This document shows positions 36,246 to 46,628 of a DNA stretch of 64,000 nt, in pieces. The notes under the pieces are model-generated. The model saw only the letters and a list, made by a program, of their open reading frames with translations. It had not been told where the DNA came from and ran no database searches. Source of the DNA: Karstenula rhodostoma CBS 690.94 (lineage: Eukaryota > Ascomycota > Dothideomycetes > Pleosporales > Didymosphaeriaceae); assembly GCA_010093485.1 (NCBI GenBank), contig MU001497.1, positions 672,513 to 736,512 of the forward strand. The letters run 5' to 3'. Numbering within the stretch: position 1 is the first letter of the stretch; every line of letters begins with the position of its first letter. A program made the translations under genes and the position numbers.

Positions 36246-37583
36246 TCAACATCCCACCGTGCATGCTACTTTCCACACCCTGAAAACCTTCGCCTCATGC
36301 GCCTGCACCTCGGTCGTAAACGGAATATCGTACGGGCCCCTATCGACTTTCTTCCACAAGTCCCTCACCCTATACACATCCCACGGCACCGTCAAATGCG
36401 CACGCATATCGACCGTGATGCTCGCCGTTTCCGTCCCGCGATTCAACAGCGCAATGACCAGGCTCTCGTCTTGCATGCCCTTGGAATAGATTTGCGTTTC
36501 GTTATCCGGCGCAGACCACTGCAGCGTAATTGGCTGACCGAGCGGGTCCTGGTTCGCGGCGATGATCTCCTTGTTAGTCAGAGTCTGGAGGTCGTACTGC
36601 GAGAGCTTTGTAATGTTTGCGCCAATGAGCAGAGGCGAAGCCGCGAGTGCCCAAAGGGAGAAGTGCGTGCGGTACTCGAGGTCGGAGAGTCCTGTGCCGA
36701 CGAGTTGCTTGCTTTCTCCATCTAGTCCCACGATCAGCATGTCGTAGTCATTCCAGTGGCCGGGGCCAGTCCATTTCGCGACTTCGTTGCCGCGGTCCAA
36801 CATGTCGAGCACGTCAAAGTAGTACTTCTCGCGGTTGCCGGGGTAGTTGAAGTCGTCGGAGATATCCTGACCGATGCGCCATTGGTTTGCGCCTTCTTCG
36901 GCGGCCCACTCCCAAACGTTGACCCAGCCGCAGTGGCAGGCGTGGAAGACGATGGAGCGGTTGGTGGCGATCAGCGCGGTGCTCATGTCGAGCATGACCT
37001 GCTGGACTACGGCTTGTGGTTCGTCTACGTGCGAACAGCAGGCATCGTATTTCAAATGGTCGATTCCCCAAGAAGCAAACAACTTTGCGTCCTCGGCGGC
37101 ATGTCCTTCTGAGCCTGTATACCCGGCGCATGTGTCCACGCCCGGTCCGCTATAGATGCCGAACTTGAAGCCCTTGGAGTGGGCATAGTCGACGACAGCT
37201 TTCATTCCATTTGGAAACTTGATTGGATCGACTTCGAGCGGATGTTCTTCTCGCGAGCCTTTGTAGCGCTGCCAACCGTCGTCTATATTGACGTACATGT
37301 ACCCTGCATCCTTAAGACCTAGCCGTTCCATAGCATCGATTGTGTCGCGAACGACCGTTTCGTTGATGTCCGGGCCAAAATTGTTCCAGGAGCTCCAGCC
37401 CATTGGTGGTGTCAACGCGAGATTATTGGTGATGTTTACCTCGCCGCCATAGTGCGTCACGTTCCAAGGTGTTGGTGTAGGTGTAGATGTAGGAACTGAG
37501 GTCCAAGTGGTTGTGTTGCCAAATAGTTGTGCTTGGGCCAAAGTTATTACACCAGATGCTGCAGCGAGCCGTGTCGCTAACAT
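36246..37583 (-). CDS. Secreted alpha-galactosidase, GH27
   Basis: One exon encodes 445 residues. The start at 37,583 was chosen because it opens directly on a signal peptide (MLATRLAAASGVITLAQA); the frame is open further upstream but that part is not signal-like. A Thr/Pro-rich linker (24-40) precedes the barrel. GH27 signatures are PPMGWSSWN (59-67), the nucleophile in LKYD (Asp180), the acid/base in RIGQDI (Asp240) and GHWNDYDML (275-283). A C-terminal beta domain follows. The enzyme releases terminal alpha-1,6-galactose from galactomannan and raffinose-type sugars outside the cell. Many N-glycosylation sequons are present. A GCGGGG (37,699-37,704) fits the CreA consensus, suggestive only. 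Confidence 0.94.
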   Translation of the reverse strand: MLATRLAAASGVITLAQAQLFGNTTTWTSVPTSTPTPTPWNVTHYGGEVNITNNLALTPPMGWSSWNNFGPDINETVVRDTIDAMERLGLKDAGYMYVNIDDGWQRYKGSREEHPLEVDPIKFPNGMKAVVDYAHSKGFKFGIYSGPGVDTCAGYTGSEGHAAEDAKLFASWGIDHLKYDACCSHVDEPQAVVQQVMLDMSTALIATNRSIVFHACHCGWVNVWEWAAEEGANQWRIGQDISDDFNYPGNREKYYFDVLDMLDRGNEVAKWTGPGHWNDYDMLIVGLDGESKQLVGTGLSDLEYRTHFSLWALAASPLLIGANITKLSQYDLQTLTNKEIIAANQDPLGQPITLQWSAPDNETQIYSKGMQDESLVIALLNRGTETASITVDMRAHLTVPWDVYRVRDLWKKVDRGPYDIPFTTEVQAHEAKVFRVWKVACTVGC

Positions 37584-38267
37584 TGCGCTTCTGCTGGAAG
37601 GGTCCTGTAAATTGTAGAAATCCAATTGATTGTTTGAAGTGTGAGCATGGGCACGAAAACGCAAAGCTGAGGCAGAAGAGGAACCCCTTACCCGAGCAGC
37701 GGGGACGCAGGAACAGCGCGAGTATATTTTAAATCCCATTGTCGGGTCATTTACCAGATGAAGTGCAGCAGCTCGTATCCAGCAGTCATCGACAACAATC
37801 TGGAGCAAATCCTGGTCAACGCTGTGCGTGCTACAATTAGCCACATGCGGGTATATACCCTTCGACGAATAATCATGCAGCGGATGCGCTCAAAGCGGTA
37901 AGGACACAGCGAGAACGTACACACGGACTCGCAACGCCCTCTCAAGACCCTCTCAAGACATTCCCTTGCATCCCTCAGGATCTGCAACTGCGGAGACGGC
38001 CGCAGCCGTTGCGCGTCACCCAAGGCTTATAGCGCATCAGCTTCCTGATAAAGCAATACTTCCTTCCTCGCATATATGTGGATTGACTACCTGGTTTGTC
38101 CATGAAGGGAAGCACGAGAAAATATGCATCGTAAGCGTTACCAATGGTTGGAAGTATTCGCGCAGCCATGGCCTTACAAGTGTAAGAAACGGATAGCAAT
38201 GCAGATAAGAACAACCATACCTAAATAGCTAAATCCATGAAGCTCCTCGTTTTTACATCAGACAACT
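37584..38267 (-). promoter_or_regulatory. Upstream region of alpha-galactosidase gene
   Basis: This lies between the alpha-galactosidase start and the end of the F-box gene, both on the minus strand. A 12-bp perfect palindrome with a TATA core, GGGTATATACCC, is at 37,849-37,860, and CCCTCTCAAGA is directly repeated near 37,940-37,965. The palindrome is 266 bp from the start codon, far for a TATA box unless the 5' UTR is long. Confidence 0.45.
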
Positions 38268-39707
38268 TCAATACGGGCTATGAAATTTACAGCCTCGTGG
38301 ATTGAAGCAGCTCTTTTCCACGTCTTCATTGCACTGTATGTTATAATTGAAAGAACGTACGTTGAAATTGGAATGATCAGCTGTGAGAGGTGATTGCGAG
38401 TAGTGATCGACAGCGTAATGTTGCCATAGCCACTCTTCAATAGAACACTGTATGGGGCTACGGGTCCAGCGAACGATGATCTCAACCTTTTGCTTTTCTG
38501 AGTAGTGGGCACACGGATGAAGCCTTGGCAGTGGCATGGGTCCTCGTTTCGAAGCTCCTTCGAGATGCGCTTTGAACTTACTGAGCATGGAGTCGTAAGT
38601 CGGTTGATGGAGGATGCCCCAGTCCTCGAGCCGCCGGTAATCCCAGAAGAACATACCTAAATCGACAAAGCAGGGATACCAATCCCATTGGTACATCGAG
38701 CAGTCGTAGAGGAACCATCCAAAAGTACGCGAGGGACAACGGGAAACAGTATCCTCTTTCAACATCCGAGACAAGGCTTCAGCGATAGTCCCGGCCCATT
38801 GCGGCGGAAGTGGTAATTGGAAAGCCTGTCCATGCAAGCCAGGACGCACAGCTTGCATGATAGATATCGGAGTTATAGAAGAGGGTTCTTCTTGGGTTAC
38901 GCTGAATTTGAGGGTCCGGAAGTATCTCTGTACATAAGTAGACTGGTTTGATAGCGCTTTCCAATCGCTGTACTTGGCGTCGAGGCGATGGTATACCGCA
39001 GAAAGTCTTCCATACCCGACGTTCAATAGAAATTCGTCCAAGGCGGCAAGCTGCTTTATCTCCCATTGGTCAAGATGAGTAAGAAAGGCGCGAGAGGTGG
39101 GCATGATATCCTCTTGGGTCGAGCATTTTAGCTGCAGTTGGTAGAAGATCCTCAGAATCGAGAGTGTACTTGCGATACGAACATATTCGGCCGATGAGAG
39201 TGTGATTGGTTTGAGTTCAGTCCAGGGGTTGATGAAGGCTTCCATGGCAGCATTGAGGCTTTGCGCATAGAGGTCCGTCGCTACATGGACCTCTTGGTAT
39301 AGGTCGACGAGCCCATCCGCAACAAGGAGTGGGTTGTTGTCGCTGATAAGACTTGGTGAGATAGAGGGATTGTCGTCGTTGACTATCTTACCGGTGGTAA
39401 ACACTTCGATGGCAATGCCAATGTCGAAGTCGGCCTCTGTGTTGATGTGTAAAGCCCAAGACGTAAGCAAAAGAGAAATTAGCGACGCTGGTAGACAGTT
39501 GAAAACACTCCGTAGACAGGTCTCGGGGTATCTCAGGTACAGAGCTCTGAAGTTCTCGCTCATCTGCAGCAGAAGATGAAACGATACAGGATCGCATTTG
39601 GAAAGGATGTTGAGCTGTAACTCAAGCGGGAGTCGAGTGAGAGGAAAGACAGGACGAGAGGCACGCAGAGCACGACGAGTAGTCCTCTGAGCGACACTTC
39701 GGGCCAT
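38268..39707 (-). CDS. F-box-like domain protein
   Basis: A single exon of 479 residues with a good start context (AACAATGGCC). Residues 21-66 fit an F-box (PLTRLPLELQLNILSKCDP...FHLLLQMSENFRALYLRYP), the segment that docks on Skp1 in SCF ubiquitin ligases. The rest is helical with several Trp-rich stretches (WDWYPCFVDLGMFFWDYRRLEDWG, about 355-380) and has no recognisable substrate-binding repeats. This architecture, a degenerate N-terminal F-box plus a unique C-terminal half, is very common and expanded in Pezizomycotina. A role as an SCF adaptor is inferred from the F-box only. Confidence 0.75.
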   Translation of the reverse strand: MARSVAQRTTRRALRASRPVFPLTRLPLELQLNILSKCDPVSFHLLLQMSENFRALYLRYPETCLRSVFNCLPASLISLLLTSWALHINTEADFDIGIAIEVFTTGKIVNDDNPSISPSLISDNNPLLVADGLVDLYQEVHVATDLYAQSLNAAMEAFINPWTELKPITLSSAEYVRIASTLSILRIFYQLQLKCSTQEDIMPTSRAFLTHLDQWEIKQLAALDEFLLNVGYGRLSAVYHRLDAKYSDWKALSNQSTYVQRYFRTLKFSVTQEEPSSITPISIMQAVRPGLHGQAFQLPLPPQWAGTIAEALSRMLKEDTVSRCPSRTFGWFLYDCSMYQWDWYPCFVDLGMFFWDYRRLEDWGILHQPTYDSMLSKFKAHLEGASKRGPMPLPRLHPCAHYSEKQKVEIIVRWTRSPIQCSIEEWLWQHYAVDHYSQSPLTADHSNFNVRSFNYNIQCNEDVEKSCFNPRGCKFHSPY

Positions 39708-39901
39708 TGTTGGAGACTACTTGGAAAGATCGAATTGGAGGAGGAAACGAAGTTTGGGAAGGAGTGGTCGATGGACGCCAGGCGTCAACGTCACGTGGAC
39801 TAGCGCGGCTCGCCCGATTGCAGACGCGGGAGCTTGAATGCTTCGCATGGGTAAGTACGTATCCTACACATTGACCACATTTCCACACGCGCTCACCCGC
39901 C
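39708..39901. promoter_or_regulatory. Divergent promoter, F-box gene / chs5
   Basis: Only 194 bp separate the two start codons, so both genes must be driven from this short region. No TATA box is seen. Confidence 0.6.
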
Positions 39902-41199
39902 ATGCTCGTCTCTCTCACCGTCGGCAAGGTCGATGCGGGAGTCGCCGTGCTCCTGACCGAAGACAAACGCCTCGTACGCGCTGCCCGCCCAATTGCCTGG
40001 CCCCCCTCCGCAGGCGCACCTTTATGCATGGCTCGTAGCTCACCTGCGCGCAGATCGAATTCCCCTCCATCCTCCTCCCGCCCGACATCTCCTCCGGAAG
40101 CATCGTGGACATCGAAGTCACCCGCAACGCCGAGAAAGAATCGGACGAGGCCGCCAAGTTCCACACGCTCCAGTCCAACATCTTCCGCACCTTTGGCCAG
40201 CGCGAGCCCACCCCGCCCATTCTGCGCTGCCGCAATGCCACGCAGACCTCGGTCGTCCTCGAGTGGGACCCCATAGACATCGCCACTGCAGAGCTCCGAA
40301 GCTTGACTTTGTACAGGAATGGCAGCAAGGCGGGAACGATACCCAGACCCACCGAGGTGCACAGCACCAAGCTTAGCGGACTGGCAGTCGATACCGAATA
40401 CGTCTTCCACTTGGTGCTGAGAACCAGCGCGGGCACATTCAGCAGCGACAAGCTGAAGGTGCAGACGCACAAGATGACCGATCTGTCGGGCATCACCATC
40501 ACCCCTGGCCACATGCCCGCTGCGCTTCGCGAGTCTTTGCAAAGGGACGTTGAGGAAATCGGTGCTAAACTCGTGGACACCGTGAGGATCGATACCACGC
40601 ATTTTGTGTGCACAGAAGGAAGGGGCCCCGCATGGGAGAAGGCTGTGGAGAATAACATCCCGGTCGTGGTGCCAGATTGGGTGAAGGGTTGCAAGCGGGA
40701 TGGCCGAATCGTGGGCGTGCGAGGCTACTACCTGAACGCGGATCCGCGATTACGATCAGTGGGCGGAGGGGCAAGTCAATCACACTCGTCGCAACAACAA
40801 CAGCAACAACAACAACAACAACAACAACAAGGACCCAGCTCAGTCACCAGCCCGAGGACTGAGATTACACCGCCGACGCCCGAGAGAGCCAGGCACGAGC
40901 CCGACAACGACAACGCAGCACCTCCTCCACCTCCGCCAAAGGACGATGAGGAGAAGCGTGAAGTTTCGCCCTCGCCGTCAGCGTCGCCAGAACCGAAAGT
41001 GGCAACAGATGAGCAAAAAGTGAGAACAGAAGATCTCAAGCCCACCGCAGACGATCCAGAAGACGACAGCGAGGACGACGAGCACGCGAGTAGCAACGAG
41101 AAAGCAGTCGAGGCAGGTCTGCCCTCGAGAGAGAAGCCTCCGCCACCCACGGCCGAAGACGACGATGATCAGGCCGGCTTTCAGGACGTCCAGCTGTAG
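39902..41199 (+). CDS. chs5: Exomer subunit Chs5
   Basis: Two exons, 39902-39973 and 40054-41199 (80-bp intron), encode 405 residues. Chs5 is the scaffold of exomer, a trans-Golgi coat that sends selected cargo, notably chitin synthase, to the cell surface. The N-terminus MLVSLTVGKVDAGVAVLL, then EFPSILLPPDISSGSIVDIEV across the junction, is the oligomerisation segment. An FN3 domain (about 75-160) and a BRCT domain (about 163-250, THFVC... VVVPDWV) form the FBE module that binds Arf1. A 13-residue Gln tract follows (about 269-281), then an acidic Pro/Glu/Ser-rich tail. The tail is shorter than in yeast. Confidence 0.94.
40792..40830 (+). repeat. CAA/CAG trinucleotide repeat (poly-Gln in Chs5)
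   Basis: Thirteen codons, CAA except for one CAG, between the BRCT domain and the acidic tail of Chs5. The near-pure repeat suggests length variation among strains. Confidence 0.95.
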
Positions 41200-41531
41200 C
41201 GAGGCTGCTCCGTCTCGCAGAACCTGACGTTGAGCCCCGGAGCGGTTGTTGACATTTAGCGATAGGCGCTGGAAGTATATCATCAAGCGGGTTCATGATT
41301 GATGTTAATGTCTTGTAATTCAAAGTCGGCACTGCGATAGTCACGTTCGACAGCTCTGCCACACTCGTGCTAATGCAAGCCTTCTTCTCACGCAATTCCT
41401 CGTTACGAGCCTCCTTTTGAGCACTTGTATACTCGCTGCGGCCCACGTTGCGTGTAGTGATTCAATTCATCACAGTCAATCCTCTCAGGTCATAGCTCTA
41501 TCAGACATAGAAATGCTAACGTAGTGGTATC
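41200..41531. other. Convergent intergenic region
   Basis: This holds the 3' ends of chs5 (+) and the NIPA-like gene (-). Nothing further was recognised. Confidence 0.6.
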
Positions 41532-43428
41532 TTATACTCTCTCATGTTCCGTCTCCTCCTCCTCCTCCTCCTCCTCATCCCTCCACTTCTTCCGCCACCA
41601 CTTCAGCTTCAACCAATCCCCCAGCCCCTCTTGATTCCGCTCCTCCCAAAAACCCCACGTTCCGCGTCTCCTCACGTCGGGACTCGGCGGCGCATCGGTA
41701 TCAGAGTGGGTTTCGTCCTCCGGATCCGGATGGTCCAGCAGCAACGCCTCACTATCCACAGATCTTTTCCCCTGCGAGACGCTGCGATCACGGGATATGC
41801 CTAACCCTGCGCCGTCGAACCACGAACGCCGCCGCATCTGGTCCAGCCAGGTCCCTGAGGTGTTCTTGCGGCGCGCGGGGAGTGTGCCGGAGCGCGGTCT
41901 TCCCCCCAGGTCTACCGAGCGTCTGATTGGGGAGGGCGGCGTGTCTCTGTCGTTGAGCTCGTTCCAGATCTCGTTCGTCTCCTCTGAGACGGTCATTCTT
42001 CGTCTGCGTGCAGGTCTGCGGGTGGAAGGGCTTGCACTGGGGCTGGGTGATTGTTTCGAGTGTATCGATGGCCGCTTGTCTGGCCGGTGGGCGACGGTGA
42101 CTGCGGGGCCGGTAGGTGCGCGGGCGAGGAGGGGGGTTCGCTCGTCGATGCTTTGGCGCTTTCGCTGGTCGGCGATGGCGCCGTGGAGACCGGGCTGTTG
42201 CTCTTCTATATCTGGAGACGTGGGCTCGTCTTCGAGAATACCGTGGACGAGACCGATGCCGGGCGTGAGGGCGGTCTGTGGCATAGGCACGTGGCCTTTG
42301 TGCCGTGTTACCACGGGGGATAAAGGCTCCTCATCACCCTCTTCCAGGCGCCAACTCAAGCATACAACTCCAGCTAAGAGGATGGCTGTTCCAAGGGCCA
42401 GTAGGCCTGCGTGTAGATTGGGCAATCTGGCTGATTGATGGAAGTATATCAAACCGTCTATGATGGCGATGACATTGTAGACGCAGAAAATGAGGGGATA
42501 TAGGACGCTTGTGCTGCAAAGCTTCAGCCCGCGGTGCATATAGTATAGCTGGGTCAAGGCAAAAGTGACGAGGCCAATTAGGATCATCCAGGACTCCCAG
42601 CGGTTGAACTGGTTATGGCGGTCGATGATGGTTCGGACCAGGAGCTCAACCGCGCTCTTGGCGATTAAAAGGGAATGAGCGGAAAGAATGCCGCTGACAC
42701 AGCCGAAGAAGATGCCTCGGACCAGCCTCACGCGTGGTGTCGGTCGGGGGTATATGCGTTTTAGGAACCAATTGGCGATAATCAAGGCTAATACGATGAC
42801 AAGGGTTCCAAACATCCACAGCAGAAATTGCATGCGTCCTAGCAGTCGCAGGAGCTGGTCGAGGTTATGGGAGGGTTCGCTGATGGCTCCGAATATGCCG
42901 ATAAGCAGAGCTCCTCCTGCAACGAGTAGGGTGCCGGCCAGGGAGTGGCGCGTGAAGGGCTCGCTCAAAACGACCGAGGCGCATATCGAGTTGAAGACAA
43001 GGCCGGACTGAGCGTGTTAGTTCGAAGGGAATGTTCACATGCGGCAGGGAACATACGGCTTGCAATGTGGATAGTACGGGGAGTGGTAGGGTGGTGATCT
43101 GAATGGTGCTCCCCACGATGTTGGCCACGACAAACATCAACATGCCCAGCTGTACAAGTCAGCACCGTTCTCATCCTCCAGACGGAACGCGGTTCTAACC
43201 TGCCACCTCCGACGCTTGTAAGGCGGTCGCCGCTCATAGTCGTCGTCCTTCTCTTCCTCGAGCAGATGCGACTTGCGCTGCAGGGTCAGGCCGATGCTCT
43301 GGATGCAGGTGGATGCGAGGCCAACGATGACTCCGACCTGTGCATTGCTGTCAGATGTCTGTACTGTAGTCGGCTGCGCGTTCGGGGCAGCTCACAGCAA
43401 TGCTGGCGCCCGCGGAGAGCTCCACCAT
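41532..43428 (-). CDS. NIPA-type magnesium transporter
   Basis: Four exons, complement(41532-43007, 43057-43149, 43200-43337, 43396-43428), with introns of 49, 50 and 58 bp, encode 579 residues. The first exon is only 11 codons (MVELSAGASIA). The N-terminal 320 residues form about nine membrane helices, starting IAVGVIVGLASTCIQSIGLTLQRKSH, as in NIPA/DUF803 Mg2+ transporters of the drug/metabolite transporter superfamily. The fold includes NIVGSTIQITTLPLPVLSTLQA and GLVFNSICASVVLSEPF. A long cytosolic tail (about 345-579) is Ser/Arg-rich and ends in a Glu run encoded by (CTC/CTT)n at 41,548-41,576. Fungal members often carry such tails. The location, plasma membrane or endosome, is inferred from the family. 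Confidence 0.9.
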
Positions 43429-43977
43429 GTCGTTCGCAGAGGCTGTGGTCGCACTACGTGGCTGCTACCTTGAGCGCAAAGACATGCTGTGCTCCAAGGC
43501 GTATACGGGGTCGTGGGTGCGAGGTATGCGTTCAACGCAGCGGTGTTTCCGTGTGCGTCACCGTGGTAATCGGCGGCAGGCCACGAGACCGAGGAGTGGG
43601 CGGTCGAGGCGCGGCGGCAGGGATGCGCGGCGTGATGATGATGTCGGCTGGCTCGAAGGCGGGCGCGGTGCAGGCGGTGCGCAGAGGACGACGGGCGCAA
43701 TGCAGCGCTGAAGACAGCTGTTCCAAGAGTCGGTGTAGGTATCCAGTGTTTGAGGTGCTGGTCCGTTGCTGATGGCACCTTGCTAGTTCCAGGCTCACGC
43801 CGGCGTAATCGCGGGCGCCTTCGAGGTGTGGCTTGACTTGACCTCACAGGCTCGCATCCCAGATCCCAAGCCCAAGCTCCTCCAGCTCCACCACCACCAG
43901 CGACCAACTCCATACCTGCACCCACCACTGCAGCACCCTCCCGATCACTCCCGCCAACACTCCCCCGCGCCGCCGCC
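43429..43977. promoter_or_regulatory. Divergent promoter, NIPA gene / vma4
   Basis: 549 bp between two start codons. The vma4 side is pyrimidine- and CCACC-rich just before the ATG, as is common for highly expressed fungal genes. The open frames inside look spurious. Confidence 0.55.
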
Positions 43978-44793
43978 ATGTCGCAAATACACGCCCTCTC
44001 CGACGACCAGGTAGGCTGTCCCATCGGCGAGGGCCTGCTGCAGAGCTCCCCGCCATACGTCAACAGCTGCTAATGCGTCACTGCGGCAGGTCGCCGGCGA
44101 GCTGAAGAAGATGACGGCCTTCATCAAGCAGGAGGCCATGGAGAAGGCCAACGAGATCCGCCTCAAGGCCGACGAGGAGTTCGCAATCGAGAAATCCAAG
44201 CTTGTCCGTCAAGAAACCGCCGCCATCGACTCGTCCTACGAGAAGAAGTTCAAGCAGGCCAGCATGTCGCAGCAGATCACCCGCTCCACCGTCTCCAACA
44301 AGTCGCGAATAAGGATCCTGTCCGCCCGCCAAGAGCTGCTTGACAGGCTGTTCGAGGAGGCCGGCACGAAGCTGTCCGATGTGTCCAAGAACAAGGGCAA
44401 ATACCAGGGCGTACTCAAGAACCTGATACTAGAGGGTGCCTATGCGCTCAACGAAGACAAGCTCCAGGTCCAGGCAAGGAAGGCCGACTATGACGTCGTG
44501 AAGAAGGCCATCGAGGACGCTCAGACAGAGTACAAGAAGAAGGTGAACAAGGACGTTACCGTTACCATCAACGAGAGCGATCCGTTGCCAGAGGGATCGT
44601 GAGTGAAACAATCCACAAAAATGTATAGCGCTGACAGAACAGGTCCGGCGGCGTCATCATTGCCGGTACCGGCGGAAAGATCGACATCAACAACACTTTC
44701 GACGAGCGACTCAAGATCCTCGAGACCGATGCATTGCCCAGCATCAGGGTCACGCTGTTTGGAGAGAACCAGAACAGGAAGTTCCGCGACTGA
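43978..44793 (+). CDS. vma4: V-type ATPase subunit E
   Basis: Three exons, 43978-44010, 44090-44598 and 44643-44793 (introns 79 and 44 bp), encode 230 residues, the usual length. Subunit E is part of the peripheral stator stalk of the V1 sector, linking the catalytic A3B3 head to the membrane sector so that ATP hydrolysis drives proton pumping into vacuole and Golgi. The N-terminal half is a long charged coiled coil (VAGELKKMTAFIKQEAMEKA, EIRLKADEEF) that pairs with subunit G. The C-terminal half (SGGVIIAGTGGKIDINNTFDERL) is the globular domain. The first exon is 11 codons. Start context is GCCGCCATG. Confidence 0.96.
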
Positions 44794-45396
44794 GTAATTC
44801 ACGATCCGGGGATGTTTGTTCGGCCATCAGTGCTCCGAGTGTTAGCTCTACAGCATACGACGGCGGCTCTAGATGATGCTATACGGCGATATCAGCGTTT
44901 CACCAGCTTACGACCTCCATGTCGCATGCACATGCACGTGCGAAGGATTCGACCTTTGAAGCTGTTTGTAGAATATCTGGGAGATTAGCGGTCCAATTCG
45001 TATACACCAACCTCAGAAAGCTATGCACCCTGTGAAGCAGCGGCTGACCTCTGTTCGAGACAGAGTACCAAACTTTGTATCGTCGCTCGAGGCTCCAAAT
45101 ATGATCGAACCACGGGTGATCTGGACGTCGAATCCACCAAGTCGAGTATCCTCAGAATGCCACCAGCCAGATTTGCCGTGCTTGAAGCACATGAACAACA
45201 TCGTGGGCGCCGACGTAAAAGTAATGGTAGAGACAACCTCTCAGTCCACAGAATTGCACGTACACAACCAAATTTCTCGCTAACATGCCTGGTCAATTAC
45301 GAATAGGAAAATACCCAAACACATCTGCACTGCGGCACAAACTGCGGCACAAAAGGTATTCCCACGCTGTCGAAACCGACAAAAAGAATGTGTAAT
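44794..45396. other. Intergenic region
   Basis: From the vma4 3' UTR to the tRNA terminator. No gene was recognised. Confidence 0.55.
45381..45385 (-). terminator. RNA polymerase III terminator of tRNA-Arg
   Basis: AAAAA on the + strand, so TTTTT on the tRNA strand, 12 nt after the discriminator base. Confidence 0.75.
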
Positions 45397-45480
45397 TGAC
45401 CGTGCCAGGGGTCGAACCTGGAATCTCTTGATAGCAGATGCGAATCGTAGTCAAGCGCCTTGCCATTGGGCCACACGGCC
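45397..45480 (-). tRNA. tRNA-Arg(ACG) with 12-nt intron
   Basis: On the minus strand the 84-nt sequence folds as a tRNA. The acceptor stem is GGCCGTG/CACGGTC with discriminator A, the D arm is GCC/GGC, the anticodon stem is CTTGA/TCAAG and the T arm is CCAGG-TTCGACC-CCTGG. The anticodon ACG is at 45,446-45,448 and reads CGN codons after A34-to-inosine editing. Twelve extra bases after position 37 (TTCGCATCTGCT) form a canonical nuclear tRNA intron. A box (TGGCCCAATGG) and B box (GGTTCGACCCC) are intact. A TTTTATATA lies about 35 nt upstream on the same strand and a T5 terminator follows. Confidence 0.93.
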
Positions 45481-45669
45481 GTTGTCTTGTTGTGATGCAT
45501 GGCGGCAATAGTCGGTATATAAAACTTGTGACAGCAAGCCCCAATCGGTACACACCTACCTTTGGTGCTCTCAGCACAAAAGATTTGCAAGCAGAGATTG
45601 TGCTCGCTCCACATACCCGACTAACGCCCATGGTAAATTTTAATCATCGATGCCTGCTACCTTTGCGGT

Positions 45670-45751
45670 GTCTGAGATTTCTCAGTCATGTGACGTGAAT
45701 ACTAGGTCGACCTTGGTGTAGCGCGAGCCACATGACTGAAAAACCTTAGAC
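45670..45751. repeat. 82-bp palindromic (hairpin) element
   Basis: GTCTGAGATTTCTCAGTCATGTG (45,670-45,692; 23 nt) is the inverted complement of 45,729-45,751 at 20 of 23 positions. The 11 bases TCAGTCATGTG match perfectly, and the three mismatches are transitions, which would be G-U pairs in RNA. The loop is 36 nt. It could be a miniature inverted-repeat element, a regulatory hairpin, or chance. Confidence 0.6.
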
Positions 45752-46493
45752 CCCCCGAAAGCAGAGCTGTGACAAGAGATATTCATCAATTTCGATTGGT
45801 ATGAGACGATGAAACACCCATACTACGACAGGTGTATAACGTGTCGAAGGACCTCTCTGACAATTGCTTTTGCGGCGGCGCGACAGCAGACGTTGCTATG
45901 AACGTTATGACAACAGCAACGAGAGTTCCCCGCACAGGCTGGCCCCTTATCGCAAGGCCCAGAAACACGGTGCACCGTACTCGCAAATGCTCACATCCGC
46001 TACCCGCCCTTTCATGGGAACATAAAGACTGGATGTAAGCTAAGGCCTTTGCTAGTTAGATATAGAATAGTTAATCCTAGAGTAACTTTAGGCTACTATC
46101 CAAGTTTATAACCTCAACCTAATACTGTATTGCTGGTGTTCACCTTCTCGTGAGAGCCGCCATACCGAATTGCAATTCCCGCCAGCCCAATGCGGTAAAA
46201 CAGTCCTGCCAAATGACATCGCTCCCTCCGCTTCTCCACCATCAACCACATGCACGCGATGCGCTCCGCATACCTCTTCTGTCGTCCTAGCAAGTAGTAG
46301 GTTGCTGCAATGCGCAGGCTTGTGAACCACTCAATTGCCCTGGTAACTTCCGCATCCAGCTAGGTACCAAAATGTGGAGTATATCGCTCCGAATAGGTCC
46401 AGTCGTCTAGAGTGGCCGTGTGCGGAGCCGCTGGTTTGGGTGTGAATAAGCCAAAGCTGATTGTAATACCCGCGGCAGACATCGTATCTGAGG

Positions 46494-46500
46494 TATAAAA
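46494..46500 (+). promoter_or_regulatory. TATA box of cupin gene
   Basis: TATAAAA, 129 bp before the cupin ATG and correctly oriented. Confidence 0.55.
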
Positions 46501-46628
46501 GGTCTCCCGGACGGCACTTACATACGATCGAGTGACTACACGCACTTCACCTCATTACTCGGAGATTAATCTAACAGACATTCGACACGTAAAACTGAAT
46601 CAGACAAGCAAGCTTACGATATAACATC

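Larger units (their letters stand above)
45481..46628. other. Intergenic region with hairpin element and AT-rich relic
   Basis: This contains the tRNA upstream TATA-like sequence (about 45,512-45,525), a palindromic element (45,670-45,751), a CG-free AT-rich patch at about 46,035-46,130 that resembles a small RIP-affected relic, and the cupin gene promoter. Confidence 0.6.

Noticed and set aside
37584..37844. N-terminal extension of the alpha-galactosidase frame by 87 codons
   Set aside because: It is in frame and open, but it would bury a good signal peptide inside the protein, and the region has promoter-like features.
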